Assembly (NCBI RefSeq): GCF_901933205.1
Contig: NC_044572.1
Location: 35,123,501 to 35,187,500, forward strand
Origin: Camarhynchus parvulus
Taxonomy: Eukaryota > Chordata > Aves > Passeriformes > Thraupidae
Direction: 5' to 3'
Length of the DNA: 64,000 bases
Both the position numbers and the translations under genes were made by a program. Position 1 is the stretch's first letter, and each line of letters begins with the position of its first letter. The notes beneath the pieces were generated by a model. The model saw only the letters and a program-made list of their open reading frames with translations, made no database searches and was not told the origin of the DNA. This document shows positions 22,701 to 57,060 of the stretch, in pieces.

Positions 22701-25243
22701 CTTAATGCTGCTCAGAACTCTCTGATGAACTGTTGCTATGTTGAGATGCCCATTTCTCATGGTAGTTCAATTTTTATGTTTTCCATAAAATTACCCTGCC
22801 TGTCCCTTGTTATGTAGGAGAATAAGCAGTTTTGAGAGGCTGCTAACTTGGAGGCCTTGGGCTCCCTCCCCCTCACACAACTCTTGTGTTCTTCCAGATG
22901 TAAATTTGGATGGCCCTTGCAACTCCTCAGTGAAATGCACAAAACTAATGATAATTACATTGCATAGCTGCGAAGTGGCAGGAAATTTTGTTTTAGACAT
23001 ACCACCTAGTGTGGTTGTTTTGTTGATTTCCCTTGCTTAAAGAGACTGCTTCTTCTTGTGAAAGTGGAAGGATAATCTTCCCTTCCAGACTGGGACAAAA
23101 CCACACTTCTGAATGTCACACTTTCCTTAGAACTGGAGATGAAGCCCCAGCCAATTCCAGTAGCGACTTGAATTTAATACTTAATGCTACAAATCTATGG
23201 TCAGGCTTGGCAAACAACAGCTATGGGTATGTTTGCCTCAGATACTGCATTCTTTGTACATCCCCTCCTCTTTTTTTGTAGTTTACTGTTGGGTTAAGTC
23301 ATGATGGTGTTTATATGGTGGTCTCCTGGTTTTCTTTAAAGGAACCGGTGCTGGGAAGCTGGTCACACCTCCACAGCCACCTGCAAGATCCCCAACAACT
23401 GAACTTACAAGCAAGTCTGGAGTCTCAGCCTGGGCTACAGCTCATGACCCCTACACACCACTTAAAAATGGAAATATGCACATCATTGGTAATATCATTA
23501 AATTAAATATCTTTCTGTAGTTAAGAATTTTAGAACAAAAGCCTGTGTGTGTCTCAGATCTCAAAAACTCACTTAAGACTTGTCCTAGAAATAACAGGGT
23601 AGTATAGTAGAAACATTTTTGTACAACTTTATACAATTATAGAAAAAGGATTTTTCAAAAAGGATTTTCATTCAGTCAGTAGAAAAGAAAAGCACGCACT
23701 ACCTGCAAAGTTACTTAAAAATATGAAGAGTTCTCATAGTGTGCTTATATTACCATTCTTCAAACCAGATCATAGACATTTAGAGGTTTCACTCCTACAG
23801 GGCAAAGACCAGTAAGAATTATTTTTGTGGTCTGATGAATTGGCCATTCATTCTTGTTTACAGCTACATGTCTTAAACTAGTGATGAATACCTCTATTAC
23901 CATAATACCATCAATGCAGAAAACTGGAACAGCAGACTTAACTTCACTTTTAATAGCAGGCAGTGATTGCAATTAAGGTAAAAAACTGGGGGGGCTCACA
24001 GAAGTACTCATCAAGATGGTTTATACAGAATGAGCCACTATCAGTTCCAGGAGAAAATAAGCCAGCATTTTTAACAGAAAGTACTTGTGGCAACATAGTT
24101 GGGTTTGGGGGTTTTCTTTGGGTGTTTTTGTTTTCTTGTTGTTGTTGTTGTTTTGTTTCTCTCCAGCATCAGCTAATGTTTATTTCCCTGAAACTTCCCA
24201 GATGACTTTGAATCGAAATTTACTTTCCATTCTGTGGAAGATTTTCCTCCACCTGATGAATTTAAACCATTTCAGAAAACATATCCCAGCAAGATACCCA
24301 GAGGTAAGTGTGTAAACATGGAAAGATCTGATCATTATCAAGAGGTTTAAAAATGTGGATGCAAAATAAAGAACTGAACCAGCATTAGCATACGTGGACT
24401 GCTAGCACTGGCACAGAGAAGAATGGGATTTGTCACAGTGGCAACAGGGACTAAAGATATAATGAAAAGCACTTAGTTACTCTAGAGTCTTAGCTAAAAA
24501 CAAATGATGTGGCTGGATATGCAGCCTGTGTTTTTAGATTGCTAAATTTGCAAAGCTTGTGATGTTAAAAACAGTCATGTTGGAAAAACATATTTGGGCA
24601 GCTACTGGGTTTGATTTTTTTTGTTCACTAATTTGTGAAATCACAGAGAAAGATACCTTGATCCATATCTTCCATTATGTATTATGACTTAAATCCTATG
24701 CATGGTGTTTTAGACACCTGAATAACAAAGAGACTTAGTACCTGAACTTTGTCAGGAAGTGATAAATGGCAGAACCTTGCTTTATTTTTTTTTTCCTCCT
24801 TTCTTAACTTAGTAACTTAGAATCAGGTCACTGTTGTAAGAGCAGTTCAGATATCCAGTTTTGAAAATGGGTAGTTTAAAGTGCCAAAAGATCTCATGCC
24901 CATATTCTGCTTTTTAATAAAACCCAGTTTTCTCTATTATTAGATCTCCAACTTTTAATTAACCTTTTTTTTGTTTCCATGCTAAGGTACTTAGCATGAC
25001 TTTTCATAGCAGCCTCAGTCAAGCTAAATTGTCTGCTGTATATTCTGACTTTTTACTGAAGGGCTGCAGAGCACAAGCAATATGTGTGTGTATGTATGTA
25101 AACATACGTATGTATATATCAGGGGTAGCAAATAAATGCAGCATCCCTGCTATATAACTGCATCCAAAATACTTATTTAAAATCTGTCCTGTCTATTTAC
25201 AGATCCCTCTAAAAATCCTCCATTAAGAACACATGTGAGATGA
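4598..25243 (+). CDS. WIPF3: WAS/WASL-interacting protein family member 3 (CR16), complete coding region in seven exons
   Basis: Join 4598-4705, 18659-18791, 19398-19526, 21008-21748, 23342-23488, 24202-24303, 25203-25243. These total 1401 nt, or 466 codons plus stop, in one uninterrupted frame with GT-AG introns. WIPF3 is an actin-cytoskeleton adaptor of the verprolin/WIP family: it binds actin through a WH2 motif and N-WASP through its C-terminus. Seen here: a polyproline N-terminus (residues 1-36), a WH2 motif NALLADIQQGTRLRKV (53-68) followed by NDRSAP (72-77), the family block GGLFAGGFPVLRPAGQRD before the proline-rich exon, a proline-rich middle (about 124-370) with SH3- and profilin-type PPPPP and PPLPPKSP motifs, and an N-WASP-binding segment with FESKF (422-426), DFPPPDE (433-439) and YPSKIPR (447-453). 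The family alignment separates it from WIPF1 and WIPF2: the LRKVTQINDRSAP wording and the SCRN1 neighbour both point to WIPF3. The human protein is slightly longer (about 483 aa from memory). The 5' non-coding exon and promoter are not seen. Confidence 0.93.
4637..4701 (+). repeat. 27-bp coding tandem repeat in WIPF3 exon 1
   Basis: Unit 4637-4663 and unit 4664-4690 differ at one base (T4651 against G4678), with a third partial unit to 4701. Each unit codes PPPPSGGPP-type sequence, so changes in copy number keep the reading frame. Confidence 0.93.
9588..9620. repeat. Perfect 14-bp inverted repeat
   Basis: Arms CTTTCTGTATTTCT (9588-9601) and its exact complement (9607-9620) flank a 5-base loop GGTCA. 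It is read directly; function is unknown. Confidence 0.9.
17523..17536 (-). promoter_or_regulatory. Candidate CTCF-binding site
   Basis: On the minus strand the sequence is CCGCTAGATGGCGC. This matches 13 of 14 positions of the vertebrate CTCF core CCASYAGRKGGCRS; only the A at position 3 is G. It sits in the only CpG-dense patch of this intron (about 17480-17560), roughly 1.1 kb before the WH2 exon. Binding is inferred, not shown. Confidence 0.55.
18659..18791 (+). CDS. WIPF3: WIPF3 coding exon 2 (WH2 actin-binding motif)
   Basis: The acceptor is GTCAACAG at 18651-18658 and the donor is GTGAGC at 18792; the exon enters in phase 0 and leaves in phase 1. It codes residues 37-80: ASSEIPKLRKDEQKAR, then the WH2 core NALLADIQQG with LRKV, then TQINDRSAPQIE. 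In the family the LLADI helix inserts in the actin cleft and LRKV is the conserved linker element; both are intact. This is the most family-diagnostic exon in the window. Confidence 0.95.
18792..19397 (+). other. WIPF3 intron between coding exons 2 and 3
   Basis: There is no exon or known repeat. A weaker CTCF-like match (12 of 14) lies at 19231-19244, GCACCAGAGGGTGC. Confidence 0.8.
19398..19526 (+). CDS. WIPF3: WIPF3 coding exon 3 (FAGGFPVLRPAGQRD block)
   Basis: The acceptor TTTTTAACAG ends at 19397 and the donor GTAAGG starts at 19527; phase 1 in and out. It codes about residues 81-123, rich in Gly, Ser, Asn and Gln, then GGLFAGGFPVLRPAGQRD, which is conserved in all WIP-family members after the WH2 region. 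Confidence 0.93.
19527..21007 (+). other. WIPF3 intron between coding exons 3 and 4
   Basis: The DNA is non-coding, AT-rich at first, with GC content rising toward the proline-rich exon. No repeat family or RNA gene is recognised. Confidence 0.8.
21008..21748 (+). CDS. WIPF3: WIPF3 coding exon 4 (large proline-rich exon)
   Basis: This 741-nt, very GC-rich exon codes about residues 124-370. It has long proline runs (an uninterrupted block near 21370-21418), Ala/Pro-rich linkers, and near its end PPPLPPKSP, a conserved WIP-family element, followed by basic RKKRAGRGAG. The acceptor is a CAGCAG tandem: 21005 or 21008 can start the exon and both keep the frame. The donor is GTGAGA at 21749. The proline linkers differ greatly from mammals, as expected of low-complexity sequence. 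The open frame on the opposite strand here is a by-product of base composition. Confidence 0.9.
21763..21794. repeat. Perfect 13-bp hairpin next to the exon 4 donor
   Basis: TCCGAAGGAAGGA (21763-21775) and its exact complement (21782-21794) flank a 6-base loop. It starts 14 bases after the GTGAGA donor at 21749. Confidence 0.92.
21809..21887. repeat. Foldback of two CR1-tail-like arms
   Basis: Arm 21809-21842 and arm 21854-21887 are imperfect inverted copies, about 28 of 34 pairing, with an 11-base loop. Both contain TTGGGTTGGAA and GGNCCTTGAAG-type wording, as in the 3' tail of avian CR1 elements read in opposite directions. The origin from CR1 tails is inference. Confidence 0.7.
23342..23488 (+). 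CDS. WIPF3: WIPF3 coding exon 5
   Basis: The acceptor TTTCTTTAAAG ends at 23341 and the donor GTAATA starts at 23489; phase 1 in and out. It codes about residues 371-419: GTGAGKLVTPPQPPARSPTT, then ELTSKSGVSAW, ending KNGNMHII. PPARSPTTEL and the NGxxHII end match the mammalian WIPF3 linker just before the N-WASP-binding segment. The donor lacks a G at +5 and is weaker than its neighbours. Confidence 0.9.
23489..24201 (+). other. WIPF3 intron between coding exons 5 and 6
   Basis: Non-coding, with a short GTT run (about 24138-24153) some 50 bases before the acceptor. No other feature is seen. Confidence 0.8.
24202..24303 (+). CDS. WIPF3: WIPF3 coding exon 6 (N-WASP WH1-binding segment)
   Basis: The acceptor AAACTTCCCAG ends at 24201 and the donor GTAAGT starts at 24304. 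It codes residues 420-453, beginning DDFESKFTFHSVEDFPPPDE and ending FQKTYPSKIPR. In WIP this segment wraps around the WH1 domain of N-WASP, with the FESxF, DxPPP and YPSK elements making the contacts; all are intact. A consensus donor and conserved length give high certainty. Confidence 0.94.
24304..25202 (+). other. WIPF3 intron between coding exons 6 and 7
   Basis: AT-rich non-coding sequence with a small TATG/TG repeat cluster around 25081-25120. Reading through the exon 6 donor would add 16 codons and then stop, so a retained-intron form is possible but unsupported. Confidence 0.75.
25203..25243 (+). CDS. WIPF3: WIPF3 coding exon 7 (short C-terminus and stop)
   Basis: A consensus acceptor (CTATTTACAG, ending 25202) joins in phase 1 to give DPSKNPPLRTHVR and a TGA stop at 25241-25243. 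It is the first in-frame acceptor and stop after exon 6 that looks convincing. As I recall the human protein it ends with a longer, different tail after YPSKIPR, so this may be an alternative or lineage-specific terminal exon. A longer tail elsewhere cannot be ruled out. Confidence 0.72.
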
Positions 25244-26270
25244 GAAGAGTCTTCTGATGCTCTCTGGACTAGTATTAAAAAAGAAGATCAAGATAATATA
25301 TAAGACAGAAGGGGTCCCTGTTGCAGTGATAGATTGTACTTGAGTCACAAGTACTGCAATATTAACATTTCTATAAACTGTAAAACAATATAAATTACGC
25401 CTTTTGAACTGGCCTACATACTACAGGAATGTTAGTACAGGCTTTTAAATTACTGTATATAGGTGAATATTTTTTAAGCAAAGCAGCATAAAATTTAAAT
25501 TCTTTGTTGTGTTGAAGCAATTCTCATTCTTATTATGCTAACAATGTTACCTCAGAATGTTTTGCGCTATGTGCCTGTTGTTCTTTTTTCCCCTTCCATC
25601 ATAATTTTTGGAAATTCTCCAGTTATTTAGACATTTTTTCAATGAACTGTCAAACTAATATGCTATCTTTAGTCTGTTTTTATGTTTCTTCACTTCTTCC
25701 ATTCTGCCTGGCCTCAGATTGCAGCAGGATGTCACTTTCATGAAGAGATGGGCCCACAACCCTTTTCTCATGAAGCATGAAGAGGAGATGCCAAGGAGGC
25801 TGCTAATGAGCCTACCTCCTAAAGATTACATATCCTTATAGGATAGTGTTGAAGAAGCCCAGCTGGGTAGGGTGGTCATGGACTTGACAAAGATGACAGA
25901 ACCCTTCCAAAGTAGAGGAAAAGGAAGTTGCTCTATTGTAAGCAAGAAAAAGAAATGGTGTGTGTGAATACACATGCCGTGATGAGCGTATGTAAGGGCA
26001 CATGTCCTGTCTTTTCCTGCTGGCACAGTGGGTATTTACCATTTCTGTGATAGATTGCCTTTACCCAGTAATTCCAAAGCCTTTGGATGAGGGGCCCAAA
26101 ACCTACATTTTAGAGCTACTACTATTTGCTAGCAGTGAAGGTTCATTGCCCAAAACATACCACATGGAACACTCGGCCCCCAAAGTGGTTGTTGTCTCAA
26201 ATAGAGTTGGTTGGGAAAAGTAACAACCTAGCAGCAGACAAGACTTGAACTACTGCTTTTAATATTCAGA
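25244..26270 (+). other. WIPF3: WIPF3 3' untranslated region (extent uncertain)
   Basis: This is AT-rich sequence directly after the stop. A CATAAA variant signal at 25487-25492 followed by a GT-rich stretch (TTTGTTGTGTTG, 25503-25514) is the best early polyadenylation candidate. A canonical AATAAA on this strand is first seen at 28660-28665, beyond the CR1 and LTR insertions, so the true end is unknown. Confidence 0.5.
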
Positions 26271-26329
26271 CCTTGGGTATGGTCTTTGGATCACAGATGT
26301 TCAAATCTGATCCTAAGATGTTTATTTCT

Positions 26330-26937
26330 AGAATTTATTACCCTTATTCTTGTGCACTGGAAGGAGTGGTGCCAGCGAGGTGTCAGGGAAGTGATTCTTC
26401 CCTCTGCTCAGCACTAGTGAGGCCACACCTGGTGTGTGGCCACATGTCCAAATTCTGGGCTCCCCAGTGCAAAGAAGACATGGCCATGCTGAAGAGAGTC
26501 CTGCAAAAGACGACAAAGGTGATAAAGGGACTCGAACATCTCTCCTGTGAGGAACAACTGAGAGAGCTGGGACTGATCAGCCTAGAAAAGAGAAGGCTCA
26601 GAGGGGATCTCTCCAATGTATATAAATATTTGGAGGGAGGTATAAAGATAGAGCCAGACTCTTTTCAATGATGTCCAGTGACAGAACCAGAGGAAATGGG
26701 CAGCTGTAACACAGGAGGTGCAGAACATCAGACAGCACTTTTTGACTGTGCAGGTGACTGAGCCTTGGAACAGGTTGCCCACAGACTGTGTAGAATCTCA
26801 CTCCTTAAAGACACTCAAAAGCCATCTGGCCTTTGTCCTCAGCAGCTGGCAGTAGGTGACCCTGTTCGGCCATGGGTGTTGGACCAGATGACCTGTAGCC
26901 ATCCCTTTCAATCCCAATCACCCTTTGATTCCCCTTT
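26330..26937 (+). mobile_element. CR1 LINE 3' fragment
   Basis: The order of CR1 phrases is intact: 'agtgaggccacacctggtgt', 'tccaaattctgggctcccca', 'gggactgatcagcctagaaa', 'ggctcagaggggatctctcc', 'aggttgcccacagactgtgt', 'ttggaccagatgacctgtag', then a tail ending near TTTGATTCC. It is 5'-truncated, as most avian CR1 copies are, with point changes and no intact reverse-transcriptase frame. The start is approximate. Confidence 0.88.
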
Positions 26938-26989
26938 TTACAGCTTTTCTGGGTTCCTAGACCTGGGTTGCAACAACCCAAGGCACCTC

Positions 26990-27386
26990 TGAGGGCAGAG
27001 TGGCTGGAAATCTGCCTGACACTAAAGGAGTGGGGTGTGCTGGCTGACAGTGGCTAAACACACTGAACAGGGGCCAGTGTGTGCTCAGGTGGTCAAGAAG
27101 GCCAACAACATCCTGGCTTGAGGAGGTTCAGAGGGGACCTTATTGCTCTGTATAACCCAAAAGGATACGGTACCAATGTGGAGGTCAGTTACTTCTCTCA
27201 AGTAACAAGGCACCGGACAAGAGGAAATGGTCTCAAGCTGTGCCAGGGGAAGTTTAGATTTGATATTAGGAAAAACATCCTCACCAGAAAGGTGGTCAGG
27301 CATTGGAACAGGCTTCTCAGGGAAGTGGTGAAGTCACCATTTAATACCTACAGGTATTTAAAAGACTTGTAGATATGGCACTCAGG
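26990..27386 (+). mobile_element. Second CR1 LINE fragment, left part
   Basis: It begins near 'agtggctggaaatctgcctg' and continues 'tgctggctgacagtggctaa', 'caggtggtcaagaaggccaa', 'catcctggcttg', then 'aggttcagaggggaccttat', 'ttagatttgatattaggaaa', 'aacatcctcaccagaaaggt' and 'agatatggcactcagg', where the LTR interrupts it. Part of the usual middle is deleted after 'catcctggcttg'. Orientation matches the preceding CR1. Confidence 0.85.
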
Positions 27387-27846
27387 TGATGCCTCAGGTT
27401 TTAGCTTTTACACTTTTCAGATTCTGTACTGCTTTAGTGTGTAATACTCAGCTTCATATCAGGGGATAGTAAGCTCTCATCATAGAGTAGGTAGACAAAG
27501 GACCCTTGATCCTGAGGACCAAGGACAAATGATCCAAATTTCAGGCCCAAAAGCGTAAACAGCAGTGGAATGAAGAGAGAAAAACAGGAAGGATGGAACT
27601 TCATAACCTAAAGCTATAATTGGATAATTAACTCCAATATGCTAATGGACCAGAACTTATAAAAGTGAGAGACCTTGTGACTCATCATCCATTTTGTGAC
27701 CATTTTGGGTTCATCTTGGGTGTAGCCCTGGCTGGGCTCTTGTACACATTGGGCCAAGGTGTATCCATTGAGGCCTTCTAATAATACCTACTTTATTCTT
27801 TAACTCTGTCTAGTCTCTGTTCTAGGTCAGCCTTCACAAGGCATCA
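27387..27846. mobile_element. Solo LTR of an endogenous retrovirus, nested in CR1
   Basis: This 460-bp insert splits the CR1. It starts TGATGCCT and ends AGGCATCA, a perfect 8-bp terminal inverted repeat with the TG...CA ends of retroviral LTRs. A TATAAAA box at 27658-27664 fits a U3 promoter read on the plus strand. Flanks CAGG (left) and CAGAG (right) suggest a damaged short target duplication. No retroviral coding sequence lies beside it. The family is not identified. Confidence 0.78.
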
Positions 27847-27942
27847 CAGAGACATGGTTTAGTGGTGGAGTTGGCAGTGCTGGGTTAACAGCTGGATTAG
27901 ATGATCTCAGGAGTTGTTTTCCAGTATAAATTATTCCATGAT
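27847..27942 (+). mobile_element. Second CR1 LINE fragment, right part (3' end)
   Basis: It continues the interrupted element: 'gacatggtttagtggtggag', 'gctggattagatgatctcag', 'gttgttttccagtataaatt', ending in 'attccatgattc', a CR1-type tail. Confidence 0.85.
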
Positions 27943-28997
27943 TCACCAGTCTGAATAAGAATACTGCTGTTCCAGGGTGAGTCTGGTGCTAACAGCCAGG
28001 CTATTACAGTTATGGCATTAATTTTTATAATTACCATCAGTTCCCCTCAGAGAGGTGTAATAATGTTATAGGTCACTGATGATCTTTCCCCATGGTGTTG
28101 CCTTTGAAGAAAACTTTTTGGAAAACACAGGTAACTGCATCTTTACATCCCTGCTTTTCTTTGTTGTTACAGCAGCTCAGTTATGCTGTAACTATTCCCA
28201 CACACATGCACATTCACGGTGTGAGATGGTGTAGGGGTAAGAAGATCTTCACCCATAGGACTCCAAGAAATCAACATTACTCTTTTTTTAGCCTATTGTG
28301 ATAACTTGCTGTACATCATGTGAAAAGAAAAAAAGAAAAAAAAGTGGTGATGCTTTGACCAATAGTGTCACTTACTGTAGTTACTTGATAAATATGCATG
28401 AATGTAGTAACAAACAGGGGTCTACATCTACATTGCTTCTCGAACAACTGGAAAAGTTGAATACTGTTTTAAAAACGATTTTGTTATAGTATTATTAAAA
28501 GTGGCATATTGTTGGCTGTCATTTATTCTGAAATTTGTGTACTGCTCTGTAGTAAGTACCTTCCTAAGGATTTTAAAACTAATTCTAGACTACCTACCAG
28601 CAATATATAAAGGAGAAAAAATTTTACTCCATTTTTTATTATGGTTTGGGTATTTTAGAAATAAACAACATCTTTCAGGGATGAAATGAGAAATCCTGTG
28701 CCTATTTGCTAGCATTTCTGAAATATTTCCATTTATTTGTCATTCAAGATCCATTGAAGCATCTGGAGATACAGAGGATCACACTGGCTGTCACCCTGAG
28801 GCAGCTGATCCCACAAGTCCCAATGTGTCCTTCCACTGAGACACACCTCTTTTCAAGACCACTGGAAATACTAAGACCATGCAGTTGCTCTGGTTTCTAC
28901 TGATTGTACCCAAGCATGTTGCTGTACCACAGCTGGTTTTGGTTTTTAACTGCACTATACAACCAAAGCAAAATCAACATACTATTACAAAATTACT
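27943..28997. other. Intergenic space between converging genes
   Basis: No exon or repeat family is recognised. An AATAAA on the plus strand at 28660-28665 could end a long WIPF3 transcript. Confidence 0.55.
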
Positions 28998-31275
28998 ACC
29001 TGGATCACTGTGCTCAAAACAATTTATTCATTCTGTCATATAAGCAGTTCCACATAAGGACATAAACGCCCATGAGATAATTGCAAGTGTTGCTTTCTTC
29101 TTTCTTAAGAAACAGGCAAGTAAGATACATGTTTTTAACAGGAACACTCCTTTCATCTTGCCTCCCTCCCAGCTCTCCAAGATTAGAGATCCAAGTTGTG
29201 CAAAATAACTGTGAGAAGTGGTACATCCCAATTTTTGTCCTCTCACTGGAGCAATCATTTTATTCTTGTTCCCTGATTGTGCAGAAATACCCAGCTACTC
29301 CTATCAAGAGATGTGATTTCATGGGAAATCCATTTACTTCAGTTACAGGCAGCTGGAAAAAGCACATTTCTCTTTCAGTGGGCTTCATCCCCTGCAACGT
29401 TCTCTGAAATCAAGTGTGCTTCTTGCAGTCAGCCCCTCTGGTTACCATACAGAGCAGCTAAATTTCAGGGATCTACTTGAATATTTCCTTCTCCTATTGT
29501 CTACACTTTAAAATACTTAGACACAGGAGTTGCTCCTAGGATAGACAGCATGGGAGGATTTCATTGTGAATGGGAGATTATTAGGTAGGCCGTAAGAGAA
29601 AATATATTCTTCCTTGTTTTCTGTAAGTGAAAAGGCCCCATGTTTTCTTGCCAATTTGCCATTAAGGCAATACCAAAGTAATGAGTCTGAATGTAACAAA
29701 TTCATTTTAAAAATCCTGAGAATGCAGTATGCCAATATGGCAATGACTATTTCCCTGATGCACAACTCTTACAGTTTCAACTTGAGGTGTTTCTGCTTTC
29801 TAAGAAGCTTTTATTTCCTCACTACAGAAGCCTGTGGTTCTTAACCATCCACTTTCTCAAACAGTGAAGGATTTTAACTCCATATGTTAACTTCACTTAC
29901 TAAAGACATGGATGTCCTCTTTCAACCCTCATGTATGTAAAAAACCCACCAACCATATTCACTGGACACAGTGTTTACTGGTTTAATTCTCAGTGTTTTC
30001 CCTACCTCACTTCCACAAGAAGAAAATACAATGAGAAGCAGGTCTGCCTGTAGGACTGTGGAGGAAGGGAAGCATGCTGCAGCAGTGCACCTAATGTAAG
30101 GAAGCATAGGACAGCCATTTCTAAGCCTAAACAGCTGGATTGCCACACCCACCAGCAACTCACTGGTACTTAAGGGATTCATCAGCCATGTGTCTCACAA
30201 CAGAGATTACTAGGAACTGTTCAGCAGTACAAAGGCAGAAAGATGGAGAATAGCCAGGTACTTATCAGTGTCCAGCATCTATTCCTTTAAAAGATTCCAA
30301 ATCTGTAGCTTGTATATAAATCTGACACTTTATTAATTGCATCTTAAGAGCCAATATGTGTAGATCTCTACGGCATCCGGGGTGGCTCTGCACTTCTGGA
30401 GCAGCAGCCAGGTGCACTACAAACACAAGCTGGCTGAGAGCAAGGGCAGAACTTAACCTGATGACTGAATTCTGATAATTTGTACAGGCATAATGTCAGG
30501 TGCTGAGCTACTGCAACCAGATATGGCCATATGAGTCCAACACAACAAGGTCAAGAGCCAGGACATGCCTTCCTGCCCATCTCAAACTGTGATTTCAACT
30601 CTACCATTTCAACTTTGTATGAATTAGCAAGAAGAGAAAAATGCAAGTCAGCTTTGCTGCAAGCCTAGTCCTGAGCAACAGAGGGAAAACCAGATTGCTT
30701 TCAATGACAATATGGCAATTAGCCTGATGAAGTTAAATCTTTACTTTAATTGGTTGCCCAACATACATGTTTTAACATTCTGTACTAAATTAGCCAGCAT
30801 GCACACAGTAATTGGACCAGTCAGTGACTTTCTCCTTTCACTATATACATACACAAACAGGAACACCACAAGATTGGACAAAGGAAAGCAATTTGTTAAC
30901 CGGATACAGCTAGCAAGTAACATTTTTTCCTCTAGAAATGTTTTTTCCTGCAAAATCACAAGTGTGAAGACTTTCTTTCAAGGCTTGAAGAACATTGCAG
31001 TCTTCCAATGAAAAGGCTAACAATAGCCACTGTAGCTGAAATGAGATAAAATTTGTTGAAAATCCATTCCAAGCAAGAGTGAAATTGAAAAAAAAATCAC
31101 CTGCAATGCAGCATAGGGAAAAGGGACTTTGGAGACAAGCTGAGCAGGTAGAAAAATGGGTTTGAACCCAATTCTTAACATCCTCAGCTTAGTGTAAAAG
31201 AGGAGGAGGTTCAGAATCAGATCCAACATTTCACATTCACTGGTAGAGTAGTACCTAAAGAATTGTTTGCTTACT
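28998..31275 (-). other. SCRN1: Probable SCRN1 3' untranslated region
   Basis: Non-coding sequence follows the stop codon on the minus strand. Canonical AATAAA hexamers on that strand lie at 31280-31275 (overlapping the stop), 30334-30329 and 29028-29023. A long 3' UTR ending near 29,000 is likely because mammalian SCRN1 has one of a few kilobases, but the end used is not shown by sequence alone. Confidence 0.5.
29023..29028 (-). terminator. Candidate SCRN1 distal polyadenylation signal
   Basis: AATAAA on the minus strand, followed downstream by TTGTTTTGAGCACAGTG. It is the most distal canonical hexamer before the intergenic space. Confidence 0.45.

Positions 31276-57060
<25,785 letters not shown>

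Larger units (their letters stand above)
21749..23341 (+). other. WIPF3 intron between coding exons 4 and 5
   Basis: Apart from the two foldbacks at its start, no exon, RNA gene or repeat family is recognised. Confidence 0.8.

Noticed and set aside
26273..27372. 132- and 97-codon open frames
   Set aside because: They lie inside CR1 3' fragments outside any intact reverse-transcriptase frame.
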